Origin: Sipunculus nudus
Taxonomy: Eukaryota > Annelida > Sipuncula > Golfingiida > Sipunculidae
Direction: 5' to 3'
NCBI GenBank assembly: GCA_026874595.1
Contig: CM049316.1
Coordinates: 11,586,839 to 11,650,838, forward strand
Length of the DNA: 64,000 bases
The translations under genes were made by a program, and so were the position numbers. The stretch's first letter is position 1. Every line of letters starts with the position of its first letter. The notes beneath the pieces were generated by a model that saw nothing but the letters and a program-made list of their open reading frames with translations, was not told where the DNA came from and made no database searches. Below, piece by piece: positions 21,601 to 32,300 of the stretch.

Positions 21601-24600
21601 CGCATCTCTTGTTTACACAAATAATTATACAGTGTCTTTACAAAAGAAAAGTGGTTTTCTAACACAATGTTTTAGATAAAATCAACAATTACAATGATGC
21701 CACTAGCGGCGCGGAATCATGCTTTCCAACCATATACGTATATCTTAAGCTTTTAGAACTCTGTTTTAGAACCAGAACTTTAACATCTCGCCAAAACCAG
21801 GCAATATTTACATTCTATGTACTTTTATGCATCGTTTGGTGCTAGAGATTGAGCTTACCTGCAAAGTCAGAGGGGTAAATCAGTGAAAAGCGGACGAGGT
21901 GTCAGGAAGGCACTCGTTTATTCGAAAAGAAAATGGCGACTGGCAGGCGATCCAGGTTACACGGTCCCAGCGTGCCTCTGCACTGACCGCGCCACCTAGC
22001 GACGGCTCTTGTACTACTAGGTAACTCAGAAAAGTCCATTCCTGCCGTCAGTTCACCATATGCGTCTCTTTTTAAACAATTAAACCTGGTCCAGCCCCAT
22101 TGTCGAAAACATGTCCCTAAACTCTAAAAATTTCTGGCCCCCCTCTATTTCTCCGCACCGTAACACTAAATTTTGGCCCTCCTCTATTTCTCTGCACCGT
22201 TACATGAGCATATTTCAAGTGTGACTGTTCAACCCGAACCTTCAGTCTTTCACATATGCCACATCTATGCATCACTCAGTTTGACTCAAACTTCATATTT
22301 ATGGGTCTTTTTGCTTGAATAAATAACTTATTGATTTTGGGGTCAGCTGGTCAGTAGGTTAAAGGTTGCAGGTCAAAGTTATTCACCCATTGGTTGCCAA
22401 GTAATTACACCAGATTTAAGTGGTTAGTAGTTACCCATCATTTAGAAAGAATCCAGTTGATATATGGGCAAAAGGCCGAGGTCATAGGTCAGGGATGTTC
22501 ACAATTACTTATTTTATAGACCATCTCTATTTTTCTTGTATATATAAACATCCCACTCCAGCTGGTACATCTCCCTGTGTGGCTGTAATTGTGAGTGACA
22601 CTGGTGACATATGACTCCCTTTTGTATCAGCCTATTAAGTGATAAGGCTCAGGGATAAGTACCTTGTTACTTCATAACAAAAACACTGTTGTCAGAATGC
22701 TTCAGCCAGGCATTAAGACTATGAGAGTATAGTATTAAGGTTTAGCTACTGATTTATAAGATGATGGGAACATTTTGCAGTTTATTTTATGGAATCCTAG
22801 CAATATACTTAGTTTCCTAGATATCTGAATATTTTAATATATATCACCACATATGAAAGCAAGTGTTTGTTCTCATAATATGTGGACGTGTACCTTGATT
22901 TAGGATGGCTTTTTGTTTTATTTCAAGACTCTTAGTCATGCTTTCTGCATTTCTTTTCTTTCAGGTTTGGCAGTTTACCTACCCTGCTGACCCCATTGAA
23001 AAGCAGAGTGATAATAAAAAATATTGGACTTGCACTTTTTACAATTGCATATATATAAATCTGATATGAGGGCCTGGACATGCCTTTTGAATTATTTTGG
23101 GCATTCATTACTGGATAATTTGCCCCAAGTTTGGTCTCTTATTGGAGAATGTGGGATATCAAATGTCATACTTGTCAGAAATCCATTATGTCTGCCAGTT
23201 AGCCACCTTAGAAATTCTTTTTTCAGTGCAGTTTCAGTAATTTTTCTTTAATGTTTGGTCCGATTTAGAGAATGTTGGTTGTCTGATTTCAGACAAGTCA
23301 GAAATCCAATATTGCCACCAGGCAACCATCTTTTAATTCCTTTTGATCATATTATCTCAAGAACAGTTAAAGTGAATGCAGTTGGATGTATATTTATGTA
23401 ATCTTGTAAAGGATTGGGTCAAATATTTCTGAATAAATATTACCATCATTTATAAAAGTGCAGTACAGTTGGCTTGTATTGAATAAAAATTCATACAGAA
23501 GCACCTGTTTCTCAATAATTCTTGCATGTATTTCCTTGATTTTTGCTATATATTTTGATCTTATATTTGCCCTTTGTGGTGTTCCTTTGAGACTGACAGG
23601 TTTCAAGCAAGCTGTTGGAATAGTTCCTGATAGCTTAACAATCATGCATTTTCCTCAGACCATCAATTCACTGTGTTTTAACCAGACATAGGTGATATAT
23701 ATTTCTGTTGTCGTAGAAAATTTTCAACAAATTGGCAAATTGGTTCTTCAAAATTTGACTGGAAGTTGTGAATCTCAGTCCATGATGTCACAGGTCATGC
23801 TTGGCAGCTGAGCGTCATGACCAATGGGTCACTTGTTAATCAGAACAACAAAAAAACTTAAGTTTGTTGACAAATGAACTTGCAGGTTTTGGGCAGCACA
23901 GTAGATACATGTATGAAATTTCAGTAAAAAGTCTGTCACAATATGCATGTGTGAACAGCTGAGTGTATAATCAGCCACAAAAAAGGTGTTTCTGCTTCAG
24001 ACTAAATGTTCTAGGATTATATCCAGGTTTGTTGATAGTAAAGAAGTATTTTGGTAAAGTAAGTAAACTAGATTCATGGGAACAAATTCAAACATATGGA
24101 TAACAGGACAGGAAAAAACTAGATTTTCATGTATTTTGAAAACTAAGAATTTTTTGTAAGGATAACAAAGCAAACTATAGAGTACTGTATTTTGCTGCAC
24201 TTTCTTATTGCCCATTAACAACACTTTCTGAAATTTCAGAATTTAAATTGTATATTTAAGATATGTACATATAGGGATTTTTACAGGAAGGCTGGACTGA
24301 AACTTCCTCCGCTAAAATCATGGATTAGATACCCCCTTTGATGGTTTAAATTGAATTAAGCCAGAAATATCTTTGAATAAATCATATTGTTTTTGAGAGA
24401 TTTTGTTACATTTTTTTTTAAAGTATTGGTGGTGCTGAAACTGTTGTATTAATTTCTGTGGATTTATCTTTTGTTTCTATTAATTTAAAAAAAAATGTAT
24501 TTCTTTTCAGGCTGCCATGATCTTTGGGGGGCTGTTTGTGGTTTCTTACTACATGAAAAGACACAAGTGGGCTGTACTCAAAAGTCGAAAGATCGCATTC

Positions 24601-24615
24601 AAGCCACAGAGATGA
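9585..24615 (+). CDS. CYC1: Cytochrome c1, heme protein, mitochondrial (gene span, 8 coding exons)
   Basis: Catalytic subunit of ubiquinol-cytochrome c reductase (complex III): it carries electrons from the Rieske protein to cytochrome c at the outer face of the mitochondrial inner membrane. Joining 9585-9656, 16049-16090, 17161-17309, 17690-17816, 18180-18350, 18930-19077, 19748-19848 and 24511-24615 gives 304 residues with all junctions in phase and GT-AG introns. Residues 1-38 form a basic presequence and about 39-62 a hydrophobic sorting segment. The mature chain should start near residue 64 and be 241 residues, the usual size. The heme-binding CAACH is at 100-104, and axial ligand Met223 lies 119 residues after His104, the same spacing as in the bovine enzyme. 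A single C-terminal membrane anchor is at about 271-285, followed by a basic matrix tail. An in-frame ATG at 9510 could add 25 residues, but it lies next to the TATA-like motif; the start at 9585 begins a standard presequence. Confidence 0.96.
11033..11160 (+). mobile_element. tRNA-derived SINE in CYC1 intron 1
   Basis: The tRNA-like head spans 11033-11104. Acceptor GCTTCTG (11033-11039) pairs with TAGAGGC (11097-11103). The A-box is TGGCTCAGGGGTAGAGCA and the B-box GGGTTCGAATCTC. The anticodon stem does not pair well. The head is followed by a tail (GAGGTTTTTCACGGTAGGCC... CAGGGTGAGGGCTCTGC) that is shared with the minus-strand copy at about 39890-40040, which proves a dispersed element and not a tRNA gene. 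Confidence 0.8.
11866..12560 (-). repeat. 0.6-kb dispersed repeat, copy 1 (inverted relative to copy at 26685)
   Basis: It matches 26685-27300 in reverse orientation along its length: both encode a near-identical 62-codon open stretch (…[14 protein letters not shown]…[10 protein letters not shown]…) and share the 'accagacatggtgc' and 'gagaatccagaatataaacaa' segments. Each end carries the ACAAGGGACCCATGGGTCACGGCGCTCAGCTG-type motif as a direct repeat; here the outer motif is duplicated (12478-12512 and 12525-12558). The open stretch is probably incidental. Confidence 0.75.
12561..14950. other. CYC1 intron 1, no feature recognised
   Basis: Mostly unique-looking intron sequence without a clear exon, RNA or repeat family. 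Short open stretches have no domain resemblance. Confidence 0.4.
15362..15600 (+). repeat. Tandem duplication, ~136-bp unit, CYC1 intron 1
   Basis: AACTCATGGGTATCA at about 15365 recurs at about 15501. Both are followed by 'aaatcccacatg', a T-rich tract and 'tttacacatggg/gt'. Two diverged copies. Confidence 0.65.
15607..15663. repeat. Inverted repeat, 18-bp arms
   Basis: CTGTCAAAAGTTAATGTG is followed by a second partial copy of itself, a short spacer, and then its exact reverse complement CACATTAACTTTTGACAG. The flanks TTAATTA/TAATTA extend the symmetry. It lies in CYC1 intron 1. Confidence 0.85.
15807..15828. repeat. (AT)n microsatellite
   Basis: About eleven AT units in CYC1 intron 1, roughly 220 bases before exon 2. 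Confidence 0.9.
16049..16090 (+). CDS. CYC1: CYC1 coding exon 2
   Basis: A 42-base exon, residues 25-38 ([14 protein letters not shown]), between a TTTATTTCAG acceptor and a GTGAGT donor. It is basic and completes the matrix-targeting part of the presequence. It is phase 0 at both ends, so skipping it would keep the frame. Confidence 0.85.
17161..17309 (+). CDS. CYC1: CYC1 coding exon 3
   Basis: Residues 39-87 plus two bases of codon 88. It holds the Ala/Gly-rich inner-membrane sorting segment, the predicted processing site before [16 protein letters not shown], and the conserved FSSLDHAA. Acceptor TGTTGTCAG, donor GC|GTAAGA. Confidence 0.95.
17690..17816 (+). CDS. CYC1: CYC1 coding exon 4 (heme c site)
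   Basis: The end of codon 88 through residue 130. It contains [18 protein letters not shown]; the CXXCH at 17724-17738 covalently binds heme c. Conserved [14 protein letters not shown] follows. Acceptor TTCTTCAG, donor GAG|GTGAGC. Confidence 0.97.
18180..18350 (+). CDS. CYC1: CYC1 coding exon 5
   Basis: Residues 131-187. It includes the family hallmark segments [30 protein letters not shown] and [16 protein letters not shown]. Acceptor TTTTGTAG, donor GAG|GTAAGA, phase 0 at both ends. Confidence 0.97.
18930..19077 (+). CDS. CYC1: CYC1 coding exon 6 (axial methionine)
   Basis: Residues 188-236 plus one base. It runs from [16 protein letters not shown] to [12 protein letters not shown] and carries [16 protein letters not shown], in which Met223 is the sixth heme ligand. 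Acceptor TGATTTCAG, donor ATG|GTATGT. Confidence 0.97.
19748..19848 (+). CDS. CYC1: CYC1 coding exon 7
   Basis: Completes Gly237 and encodes 238-270: [18 protein letters not shown] then [15 protein letters not shown], the conserved approach to the membrane anchor. Acceptor TATCTACAG, donor AAG|GTGGGT. Confidence 0.96.
19855..20110 (+). repeat. Dispersed repeat fragment in CYC1 intron 7
   Basis: It starts TAGCTCAGCTGACTTTCAGTCA, then a GTCCGTC/CCGGACGGCCGGCC block, then 'gcagggcacaaatcgtaac' and 'aacctgaaattaggtcactg'. The same order occurs inverted at about 27700-27930, with fragments at about 49380-49480 and 59310-59340. Family name unknown to me. Confidence 0.6.
20110..20674 (+). repeat. 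Tandem array rich in AGGTCA half-sites, unit ~150 bp (left part)
   Basis: Four units contain 'aaaccttccatctttcacatatagctcacctaccaa', 'gaggtcaaaggtcaaggtcacag' and 'ttctttgaaaag-tgtggacacatttcaagc'. Each has one or more perfect AGGTCA direct repeats: AGGTCAAAGGTCA at 20204-20216 and 20350-20362, and TCAAGGTCA at 20214-20222 and 20636-20644. The array continues after the insertion at 20675-22204. Confidence 0.8.
20696..20781 (+). repeat. 86-bp direct repeat, copy 1
   Basis: CTGCAAAGTCAGAGG through GGCGACTGGC; identical by eye to 21859-21944. It lies 21 bases inside the left end of the LTR-like insertion. Confidence 0.9.
21364..21537 (+). repeat. 68-bp tandem repeat, ~2.6 copies
   Basis: TTTCAACATGAAGACCAATG starts at 21364, 21432 and 21500. 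The first two units are nearly identical and the third is cut short at 'gctgccata'. It is inside the LTR-like insertion; high identity implies recent duplication. Confidence 0.92.
21859..21944 (+). repeat. 86-bp direct repeat, copy 2
   Basis: Same sequence as 20696-20781, 1163 bases further on. The sequences just outside the two copies differ. Confidence 0.9.
22209..22500 (+). repeat. AGGTCA-rich array, right part
   Basis: It continues the unit interrupted by the LTR-like insertion: 'catatttcaag', 'acccgaaccttcagtctttcacatatg', then diverged GGTCA-bearing segments near 22345-22380 and 22470-22490. Confidence 0.65.
24511..24615 (+). CDS. CYC1: CYC1 coding exon 8 (membrane anchor and stop)
   Basis: Residues 271-304 and [18 protein letters not shown] forms the single transmembrane helix, and [15 protein letters not shown] is the conserved basic matrix-side tail. 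Acceptor TTCTTTTCAG. It lies 4.7 kb from exon 7, across an intron filled with repeats. Confidence 0.96.
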   Translation, partial: AAMIFGGLFVVSYYMKRHKWAVLKSRKIAFKPQR

Positions 24616-24916
24616 TCGCTTCAGCACCCAAAGGAAACCATCAGGGATTAGGAAAATTAAAATAAGATGCAGTCACCAACAGACGTTACAAAGCACCAAC
24701 CAATGATACACTGACCATAAAATAATACAGAAAAATCTGAGGTGACAAGGCAGCGAGATGTCATACAAAATTTGGATTACAGAGGCTGAAGATTTAAACA
24801 TAACTTGACTGTTATAAAGACAACATTTGAACAGCAGTTTTGTAAGATAGACACGTGATTGGTACATTATTTATTCCTGTTGTGTGGCTGTATACCAGAC
24901 TTTGTGTACATCATTG

Positions 24917-24922
24917 AATAAA
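24917..24922 (+). terminator. CYC1 polyadenylation signal
   Basis: AATAAA about 300 bases after the CYC1 stop, followed by a GT/T-rich stretch (24925-24960). This gives a short, ordinary 3' UTR. Confidence 0.7.
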
Positions 24923-25059
24923 TATTGGTCTTAGTTGTGTTTTGAATCATTGTTTTTCATGTACAGAATACATTAAATCACAAATTCAGGGATCAACTAA
25001 TTGACACCATTCATCTGGTAACTTTTTTAAAATAACTGATGGACTGTGGACATAGCAAT

Positions 25060-25790
25060 ATGCGTCCCACCTTGCTATTCTTAGACCTACAGGCTTAATG
25101 CGAACCTGTGCAATGGGATACTAGTATGCATCAAGGATAATGCCAAGGACAATACAAGTACTCAACATTTTGAACCTGAGTATAAGCACCAATTTTTTTA
25201 GCAAATTTATCTGCAAAATTTCAGGCATATACTTGCATCCACTTTTGGGCTTTGTGCACAGATGCATGAAACCCAACAAAAATTTGTAGGTGGCACCACA
25301 GTACTTGTATACAACAAACTATTCAAGATGTCTGAACATGCATAATTTCAGGCTGATATGTCAAATCCCTCCTGAGAAATAAGCAGGTAAATACACTGTG
25401 CAAAAGTCATTGTAGGTGGCAACACCAGTCTCATGTACGAAAAAAGCTGTTAAAGATGCATGGACAAGTCAAAATATCAGGCCAATACATTGAACTTATC
25501 TTTTAGTCCAGTGCACCTGGCTCAGGTGAGGAAGGCAGTTGCCCAGAGTGAACTGGAACTAATTTCTAGCTGCAGCTACTACACTTAGTGAACTCTTGAC
25601 CTGTTCCTGGCTGCACTGAGTGAACTCTTGACCTTTTGCCTAGTCTGATACAGTTTGCAGTCTGCAAAAGCTATAAATAGATCCAGTCTGACCTTTGGCC
25701 TGTTGCCAAATCTGAAATGGTTGTCTACCAAGCTTTTTATAGATACAGACACAATCTTGGCATATTGGGAAATCTGTTTACACATACTGA
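25060..25790 (+). repeat. Composite dispersed repeat (copy of family at 47105-48110)
   Basis: 'acctacaggcttaatgcgaacctgtgcaatggga', then 'gtaggtggc-acacca' units, then a run of 'actgagtgaactcttgacct' and 'ctgcaaaagctataaatagat' phrases occur in the same order as at 47105-48110. The CTATAAATAGA phrase recurs in both copies. Confidence 0.75.
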
Positions 25791-26684
25791 AAGACTGGTT
25801 ACAATGCTTTTTTCAGCTGACATATTAGATTTTTATCAAAATGATTAGAATAATATTAGATGCAGTCTTCTCATTGATAAAGGTCCAATAATTCTGCTAA
25901 AAATCATTTTAGGTAAACTTTAACAAAGGCCACTAGAAGTTGAAACAAGTTTTGCAGAAGCAGACTATTGCAGCCCACAATTTGAAATATCTTATTTCCT
26001 TGAACTGACGCCAGCCTGAAATAGTTGCCTGCATTATTTAGTCGCCCGGGCAAGACTATTTCCCAGAAAATATATGCCAGCCTTAAATAGAAGTCGGTCT
26101 TGTAGAGAGGCCTGGTGTAGCTTCCATGTTTGTCGCTAGATTTTTCCGATCACTATAATTTGGCATTTACCAATCAAATTGACTATGGTTTCGGATTATA
26201 TTTGTGTTGATAATATGTATAATTCCTCTATAAATCTTTTTTTCTTCTTATCTGTATGCCTATTTCCATATGAGATGCAAAATGTTCCCGATTTTTTCAT
26301 TATGATGAAAGCCGATCCCCATTTTGAAAAAAAACTACACTATCAGGCTAACCCTATCAGTGCTGTCAAACTACGTGAAAAAAGTACTGCTGATTGTGGA
26401 CAAGTTGGTACGATGAGAGTCCACCTCTGGTTGAACGCAACTGTTAAAATACGTTTGGGCTAGCATGAAGGCACCAAGTAATGGTGTGAAGAGCCAAATA
26501 AAGCTCATTGCCGGCTTTCATTTTTAAGTGCAGCTCAGCTGTATTTGTCTATGATGATATTTTAAAGAAATTTTTCAGAATGACGGTCCTGTGACCTTAA
26601 TCAATGACCTTGTGACCAAAAATCCTGAGAACTTATTATCCTTGAACTTGCAGCAATTAGATTATTGTAACAATCTTTTTAAAA
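25791..26684. other. Intergenic between CYC1 and repeat block
   Basis: No gene is recognised. A 94-codon open stretch (26179-26463, plus) is followed closely by AATAAA (26499-26504) but resembles no family I know. Half-site repeats (GACCTT/GGTCA) occur near 26585-26620. Confidence 0.35.
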
Positions 26685-27300
26685 CAAGGGACCCATGGGT
26701 CACAGCGCTCAGCTGTTATATAGGATAAAAAATATGATTTGGGAAACAGGCATATGCTGGTTTTGTGTGGTAATAAATATAAGCTTTATTATGACTTTTT
26801 GGTGTTAAGCTTATGTATGATTTTGATAGTATTTTTGGAGACAGGGAAGAGGATTGATTTCATTTATTTTATTAACAAATTGAGTGCTATTGTCACACAG
26901 TATTTGACTTGGCCATATAACTTATAAGCAGCACATATAATAAAAGAGTTTAACTATTTATTAAAATTTAATAACAAATATTGTGCCAATATAATTTTTA
27001 TTAAAAATAAGACAATCATATGATTTTTTTAATAAAATCTAACTGAACTAATTATTAAAATAATATTATAGAAAATATGCATTCATGAATACATTTTGAA
27101 AGTATTTGCACTGGTATTCAAATACTTTCATTTTTACCTGAATTCCCATTCTTATGCAAGAAATTTTATAATGGAGTACATATTCATATTCATATACATT
27201 TGCAAGTATTTGCACCATGTCTGGTATTTATTCAGTTTTAGCCAAACAATGATGTTGAGAATCCAGAATATAAACAAAGGACCCATGGGTCACGACAAAA
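26685..27300 (+). repeat. 0.6-kb dispersed repeat, copy 2
   Basis: It starts AACAAGGGACCCATGGGTCAC and ends AACAAAGGACCCATGGGTCACG, so the same motif forms a terminal direct repeat. The interior matches the reverse complement of 11866-12560. It lies downstream of the CYC1 polyadenylation signal. Confidence 0.75.
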
Positions 27301-27579
27301 GTTTGAAATTGTGACCCATAGATCATACAGGTTATTTCTTTTGTGGTGGGCCATATAAAGGTCATGTTTGAAATCCATGTCAATCCAACCAGGAGTTATC
27401 ATCTGAAAACAAATTTGCAAGGATTGATGGACGGACAGACTGACAGGTTGATTACTATAGGACATCCACTTGTGATTAATAAACACACCAGGTTTTGAAA
27501 CACTAGAATCACAGCTGAGAAACTGAGATGATTGTTGTCATTTAATAGTAAAAAAAAAATGGAAAAATATTCGTGAAAA

Positions 27580-28260
27580 TTTGGAAAAAAATACAGGTGG
27601 CGCCACCACTTTTCGGGAACTGAGAAAACTAGTCATGGTCAATATTCAAGGCAAGATTCATGACAATCCATGCATTATTGTCAAGATATTGGAGATTTAT
27701 ATCAATTTTTTTATTATTTTTTGGGGTTCTTACAAGTCCAATAGCTCTGAGGATATAGGTCGCAGTGAACTATTTAAGGTTTCCAAGGAGTTTTTTTATG
27801 AACCTCCCTAGATTTAAGTTACAGGCATCTAGGGTCGGGGGTTACGATTTGTGCCCTGCTAATAGACGGACGACGGACAAAGCGCTATGCCTATACCTCA
27901 GATGATTTTGGTCAGCCGAGCTAAATATCTGGTGACCTTGATCTTGTAGGTCAAATCAGCTGAACAAATTGGATTGGCAGAAAGCCAGCTGGAAGAGTTA
28001 TCTTGGTTTTTCCCCCAGTACTTGAAGAAAACGGGTTACAGTGACCTATTTTTAGTACAATGTAATATAATAGGTTCTGCGAAACAGGTCACAGTGACCT
28101 ATTTTTAAGTATAATGTAATATAATAGGTTCTGCTTATACTGGACAATGCAAATTTCATGTATCAAGCATAAATGTTCAAGTTTGCGCCTTTATCATAGC
28201 AGGCTGGCTGAAGTGCCATCACTAAAGCATGATGTCTTGGTCGAGCTAAAATGGACTTAA
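27580..28260 (-). repeat. Dispersed repeat block, inverted
   Basis: Read on the minus strand it contains the TAGCTCGGCTGACC, 'tttgtccgtcgtccgtc', 'agcagggcacaaatcgtaac' and 'caaggagtt...gaccta' phrases of the family at 19855-20110, preceded by a 'ggtggcgccacca' segment. Within it, a 53-bp unit starting ACAGTGACCTATTTTT (28038 and 28091) is tandemly duplicated. Confidence 0.6.
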
Positions 28261-29286
28261 TATCCCAATGCCAGTCAGAGAACTTTTCAATACACACAAA
28301 AGATAAAAAGTTGAGAAACAAATGAAATGTATACATTTAATGTGATTTCTATGTACATGACAAGAGATTACATTGACAAGTGCACAAAGCTCTGACAACA
28401 AACATCAAAAGCTAGCTGTCAATCATTGTTCACAGGGTGGGATACGACGGGTAAAATTAATCCTTTATCCATCAAAACCATACACACACCGGTCATATTG
28501 TGACTAATATCATTACATCTAACAAAATGTTTCCTGTTCATTTTGGTCTGAATGATTTTTTATCATTTATCATATTCTTGTGCATTCCACATCACATGTT
28601 AAATCAATTAATAAACCAAAGTTATCCAACTTGGCCTTTTCTAGCCAAGTAATTGTACCAGTAATTTGAGTATTAGATGATCATAGTTTCGTCATCGTAT
28701 CCTTCAAGGGAAATACCAGTAGGTGGGGAAGCAAGTAAAAAACAAACAAATAATAATAATAAAACCTTTGACCAAATAACTTTCCTGGTGGTTCACGTTT
28801 TTACAAAAGACAAATTAGACAATTTCTTATCAGTAACTTTTGATCAGTTTGTTCACACTAAGGCCATCTATATTTGTTTAATTCCTTCTTTACATTTTTT
28901 TTTCAAATCATTTTTACCTGTATTTCTAAGCAATGGTGTGTCCAAAATACAAAGCATGACATGAATACAGCTGTGAAGTGATCACTGGATTTTTATCATG
29001 TTTTTGGGTGCATTGTATTTAGGACACTGTAACTGCAGTGTTCCCCATACAGACGATCCAAAACTGGATATCTGTATTGTGCAAGAAAATGCTTGGGCAT
29101 GTCTAAAATTATATTTAGTCATGTACGTTTTTTCCAAAACTGAATATGTTTCCTCTGTTCCGTTGGGTGTAACAAGATTGCTGTGATGTCATAGTTTAAG
29201 ATGATTTATACACAACAATGTGTACATGAACTAACATTGGTAGAAGAGCAGAACAAAATTTTCAATTAGGTACTGAGGAAATTCTT

Positions 29287-29305
29287 TGTGTGTGTGTGTG
29301 TGTGT
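29287..29305. repeat. (TG)n microsatellite
   Basis: About nine TG units. Confidence 0.9.
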
Positions 29306-32300
29306 TGACCTTCCAACATAAGAATTCCAAAACCTTCCAGGGAAAACCTGCACCAGTTTCTTCCATGTAAACATGTGTCTGCAGTGATCACCAAGGGGGC
29401 CCCTTAAATGGGGATGGTAAAAAAGTCTGGCAGACAAAGTACGTAAAAATATAAAAAACAATCCAGTGCAGTAAGAATTATTATTTTTCTCATTGTAATT
29501 TGTTCATACTTTGTTAACAATTAAAGCAGTTAGGTTCTTAAGTAATTTTGGACATGACAGTATAAAGGTTTATACACTGATAACACACACCTTGCACAGT
29601 ATCACAAGAATAGACATATAGCATGCTTCCATACCAGTAATAATATATAAATGACCTTTGACCTAACTTCAACTGTGCAACAGCTACAGACACCAGTCAT
29701 GAAATGTGATTACAAAGGTATGCATATAATCTGAATATACACCATATCATCTGTAATAGTCTGTATATATACATTAATATCGGAGGGTAAGAAGCCAGCC
29801 TTGTGTAACACCATGACCACCTATATACATAAAGGTATATGTTACCATACATATATAATAATAGATACAAAAGTACATGTCACAGGCCCGAATGAGATAC
29901 AGTTTAAAAACATCAGCTTGATGTCTATACAGCGCTGATTATGTACATTTTGTATTTACACAACCAATCTCAACATGTCTTCTTGTTGGGAATTATGGTT
30001 TTATCAGCTATTCCTATTATAAGTATCAGTCTGAAGTGCCACAAATTAAATGGACCCAATATGACATGAAACATAAGGTAATCAAACAGAGAAAAACTTG
30101 TTAAACATCCTGTCAATGACCAAATTGTAAATTTCAACAATTTGAATTTGAGCACACTGTCCCCTCCCTCAAATGCTCAAACAAAAAGACTTTTGAGCAG
30201 AAAATATGAACACTACTAGGTTGTAATGTCAATACCAGATGAACAATTTACAACACAAACTGAGACAAATTAACATAAACAAACAAGTGAAAATGGTGAA
30301 CCTATTTAATATGAATGTATAAGAGCATGTGAATTCTTGTAATAAAATATTCTTGCCATCTTTTATCTACATGGTTATATTCAACTGTAAATGTACTTCT
30401 AAGATTATTTATTACTTCATTTAAATTCTCATTTAACCAGCTTGAAATTGTATGAAGAACAATCATGCATACACCTACTATATATGATATATAGTTCAAC
30501 TGAAATCTACTGATCACAGAACATAAACTGCTACAGAACATGAACTGACCACAGAAAAAAAAACTGGCTGCCAAACAAAATACTTCATCTGAACATAAAA
30601 TGACTATAATACATAAAACAGTACTTTCTTCCATATTTTGTATTTTAATTTTCCCAATAAAAGCCTGTTTTATCCTGTAAACATAACACACCCATTGCTT
30701 ATTAAGCCTGTTCTTATTCAGAGAGATTCAGTACTTCAGGGAGACTGAAGTTATTGCCACCAGAAATAACACTGTATGTGTAATCAATAATACAGACCCA
30801 TCCCTCTATTCTTCATAATACTAATCTTAGCAGCTTGAAGAATCTCTTTAAACAGGGGACGGAATTTTGACTGATGAATGCTCACTCTCCCTGCATTTGA
30901 TTCATAATGGCTATTTTTCTGTCTATAAATGAAGTAATTTCCTGCCATATGTAATTCATATTAAGAATATTATATTGCCAATAAGCATGCCTTCCTTTCA
31001 TTTACCTGGATGTGGCACCATAAGGAAATAATTATTTATGACCATGGCTTCAGTTCTCAAGTTCCATGACCTGATTGTAAAATCACACTGATTTCAGACT
31101 GTGAAGTTGTAAAGCTGACCAAGAATGTGATAAATTACAGAGTAAAGCTGCATGTCCACTAGCAAGGGCACAGCATACACATGGATACACAATGCTGACA
31201 CATTTTTTTGTGTCTATATGAACATTTGTTGATACCGTTTTCAGATCTTACAACTTTTCAGTCGTTTTCGGGTCTCAAAAGGGATGTTTCCACATACATT
31301 TCTGTACCTTCAGCTTCAAAATATGGTTGGCATTATGTGATCTGATTGGTTAAACCTTAAATGTATCCTCAGACATATGCTGGGTCACACTTCATACCAC
31401 ACAAACGGACTGTTTTCTTATTTCTTTGCAAAGCAGTTTGACTGCATCTGCAAACTAACCAGTGGACACATGGCTTAATTAGATCATAACACAACTGTAT
31501 TCACATAACAAATTAACAGAAACTGTGATCATGCTCTCACATAACACTGGTTTCATTTGCTAGGTTTGAAGTGCTCACCTGCCATCTTAAGGAACTTCTT
31601 TTCCAATTACACTTTACAATAACTGCTGAGTGTTATGATACATGAAGGTTTATGTGATAATGTTTTTGAATATTAATTGTGAATTTACTGCCATCATTTA
31701 CTAGCTTTCACTTTTGTAATCTTACTCTGCTACTATGGTGACTGACATTTACACTGTTATGTATGTTAGAGCACATTTTTGCACTTGTCCATATAAAACA
31801 CATAGATGCAAGGCGAAGCTTCTTTATGAACACAGCAGAGCACAACAAACATCTAGCTGAGCTATGAAGCTTTCTCTGGCCTGAAGCAGTAGAATAAGTT
31901 TTTTTCTATGATAAAAAATAAACAATAGAACATGAGGCAGATAATATAGGCAAATGGTCCTGGGCAAAACAATGAGTTGATCAATATATTGCTTGTATGC
32001 GATCATCTTTCGCTATAAAAGCTATGTCTGAATGTTTCCCATAGACACTATATAGAACTCACATTACTCCCTGGCATTAGTGGATATGAATAACAGCTAA
32101 CCACAATTGGTCTGAGACAGGATGGGCCAGCTTCTCTTGTTCATATGGGTAAATGGTCGATATTATACATTCACGGTCAGTGTGTACATCAGAAGAAATT
32201 TAGAGAATGAAAGTAGACTGATAATACATAACTACCATAAAATACAGAAAGTAAGTCCTCCATCAGAGACTCATACAATAAAACATTCCAGTGGCATAAA

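Larger units (their letters stand above)
20675..22204. mobile_element. 1.53-kb LTR-like insertion with 4-bp target duplication
   Basis: The element begins TGTTAC and ends GTTACA, and is flanked on both sides by TGAG (20671-20674, 22205-22208). Removing it with one TGAG restores 'ttgtgagcatatttcaag', which aligns with 'ttgtggacacatttcaag' of the neighbouring repeat unit, so the insertion is real. TG...CA ends and a 4-bp duplication fit a solo LTR or small non-coding LTR element. No protease, polymerase or integrase frame is present. Inside are two identical 86-bp direct repeats and a 68-bp tandem repeat. It lies in CYC1 intron 7. Confidence 0.7.

Noticed and set aside
26179-26463. 94-codon open stretch followed by AATAAA
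   Set aside because: No similarity to a known family, AT-driven N-terminal half, no splice or promoter support. Kept only as a note in the intergenic entry.
30302-30691. 129-codon hydrophobic minus-strand open stretch
   Set aside because: Hydrophobicity follows from T-rich codons in AT-rich DNA; no conserved motif, and it lies in the GLG1 3' flank.
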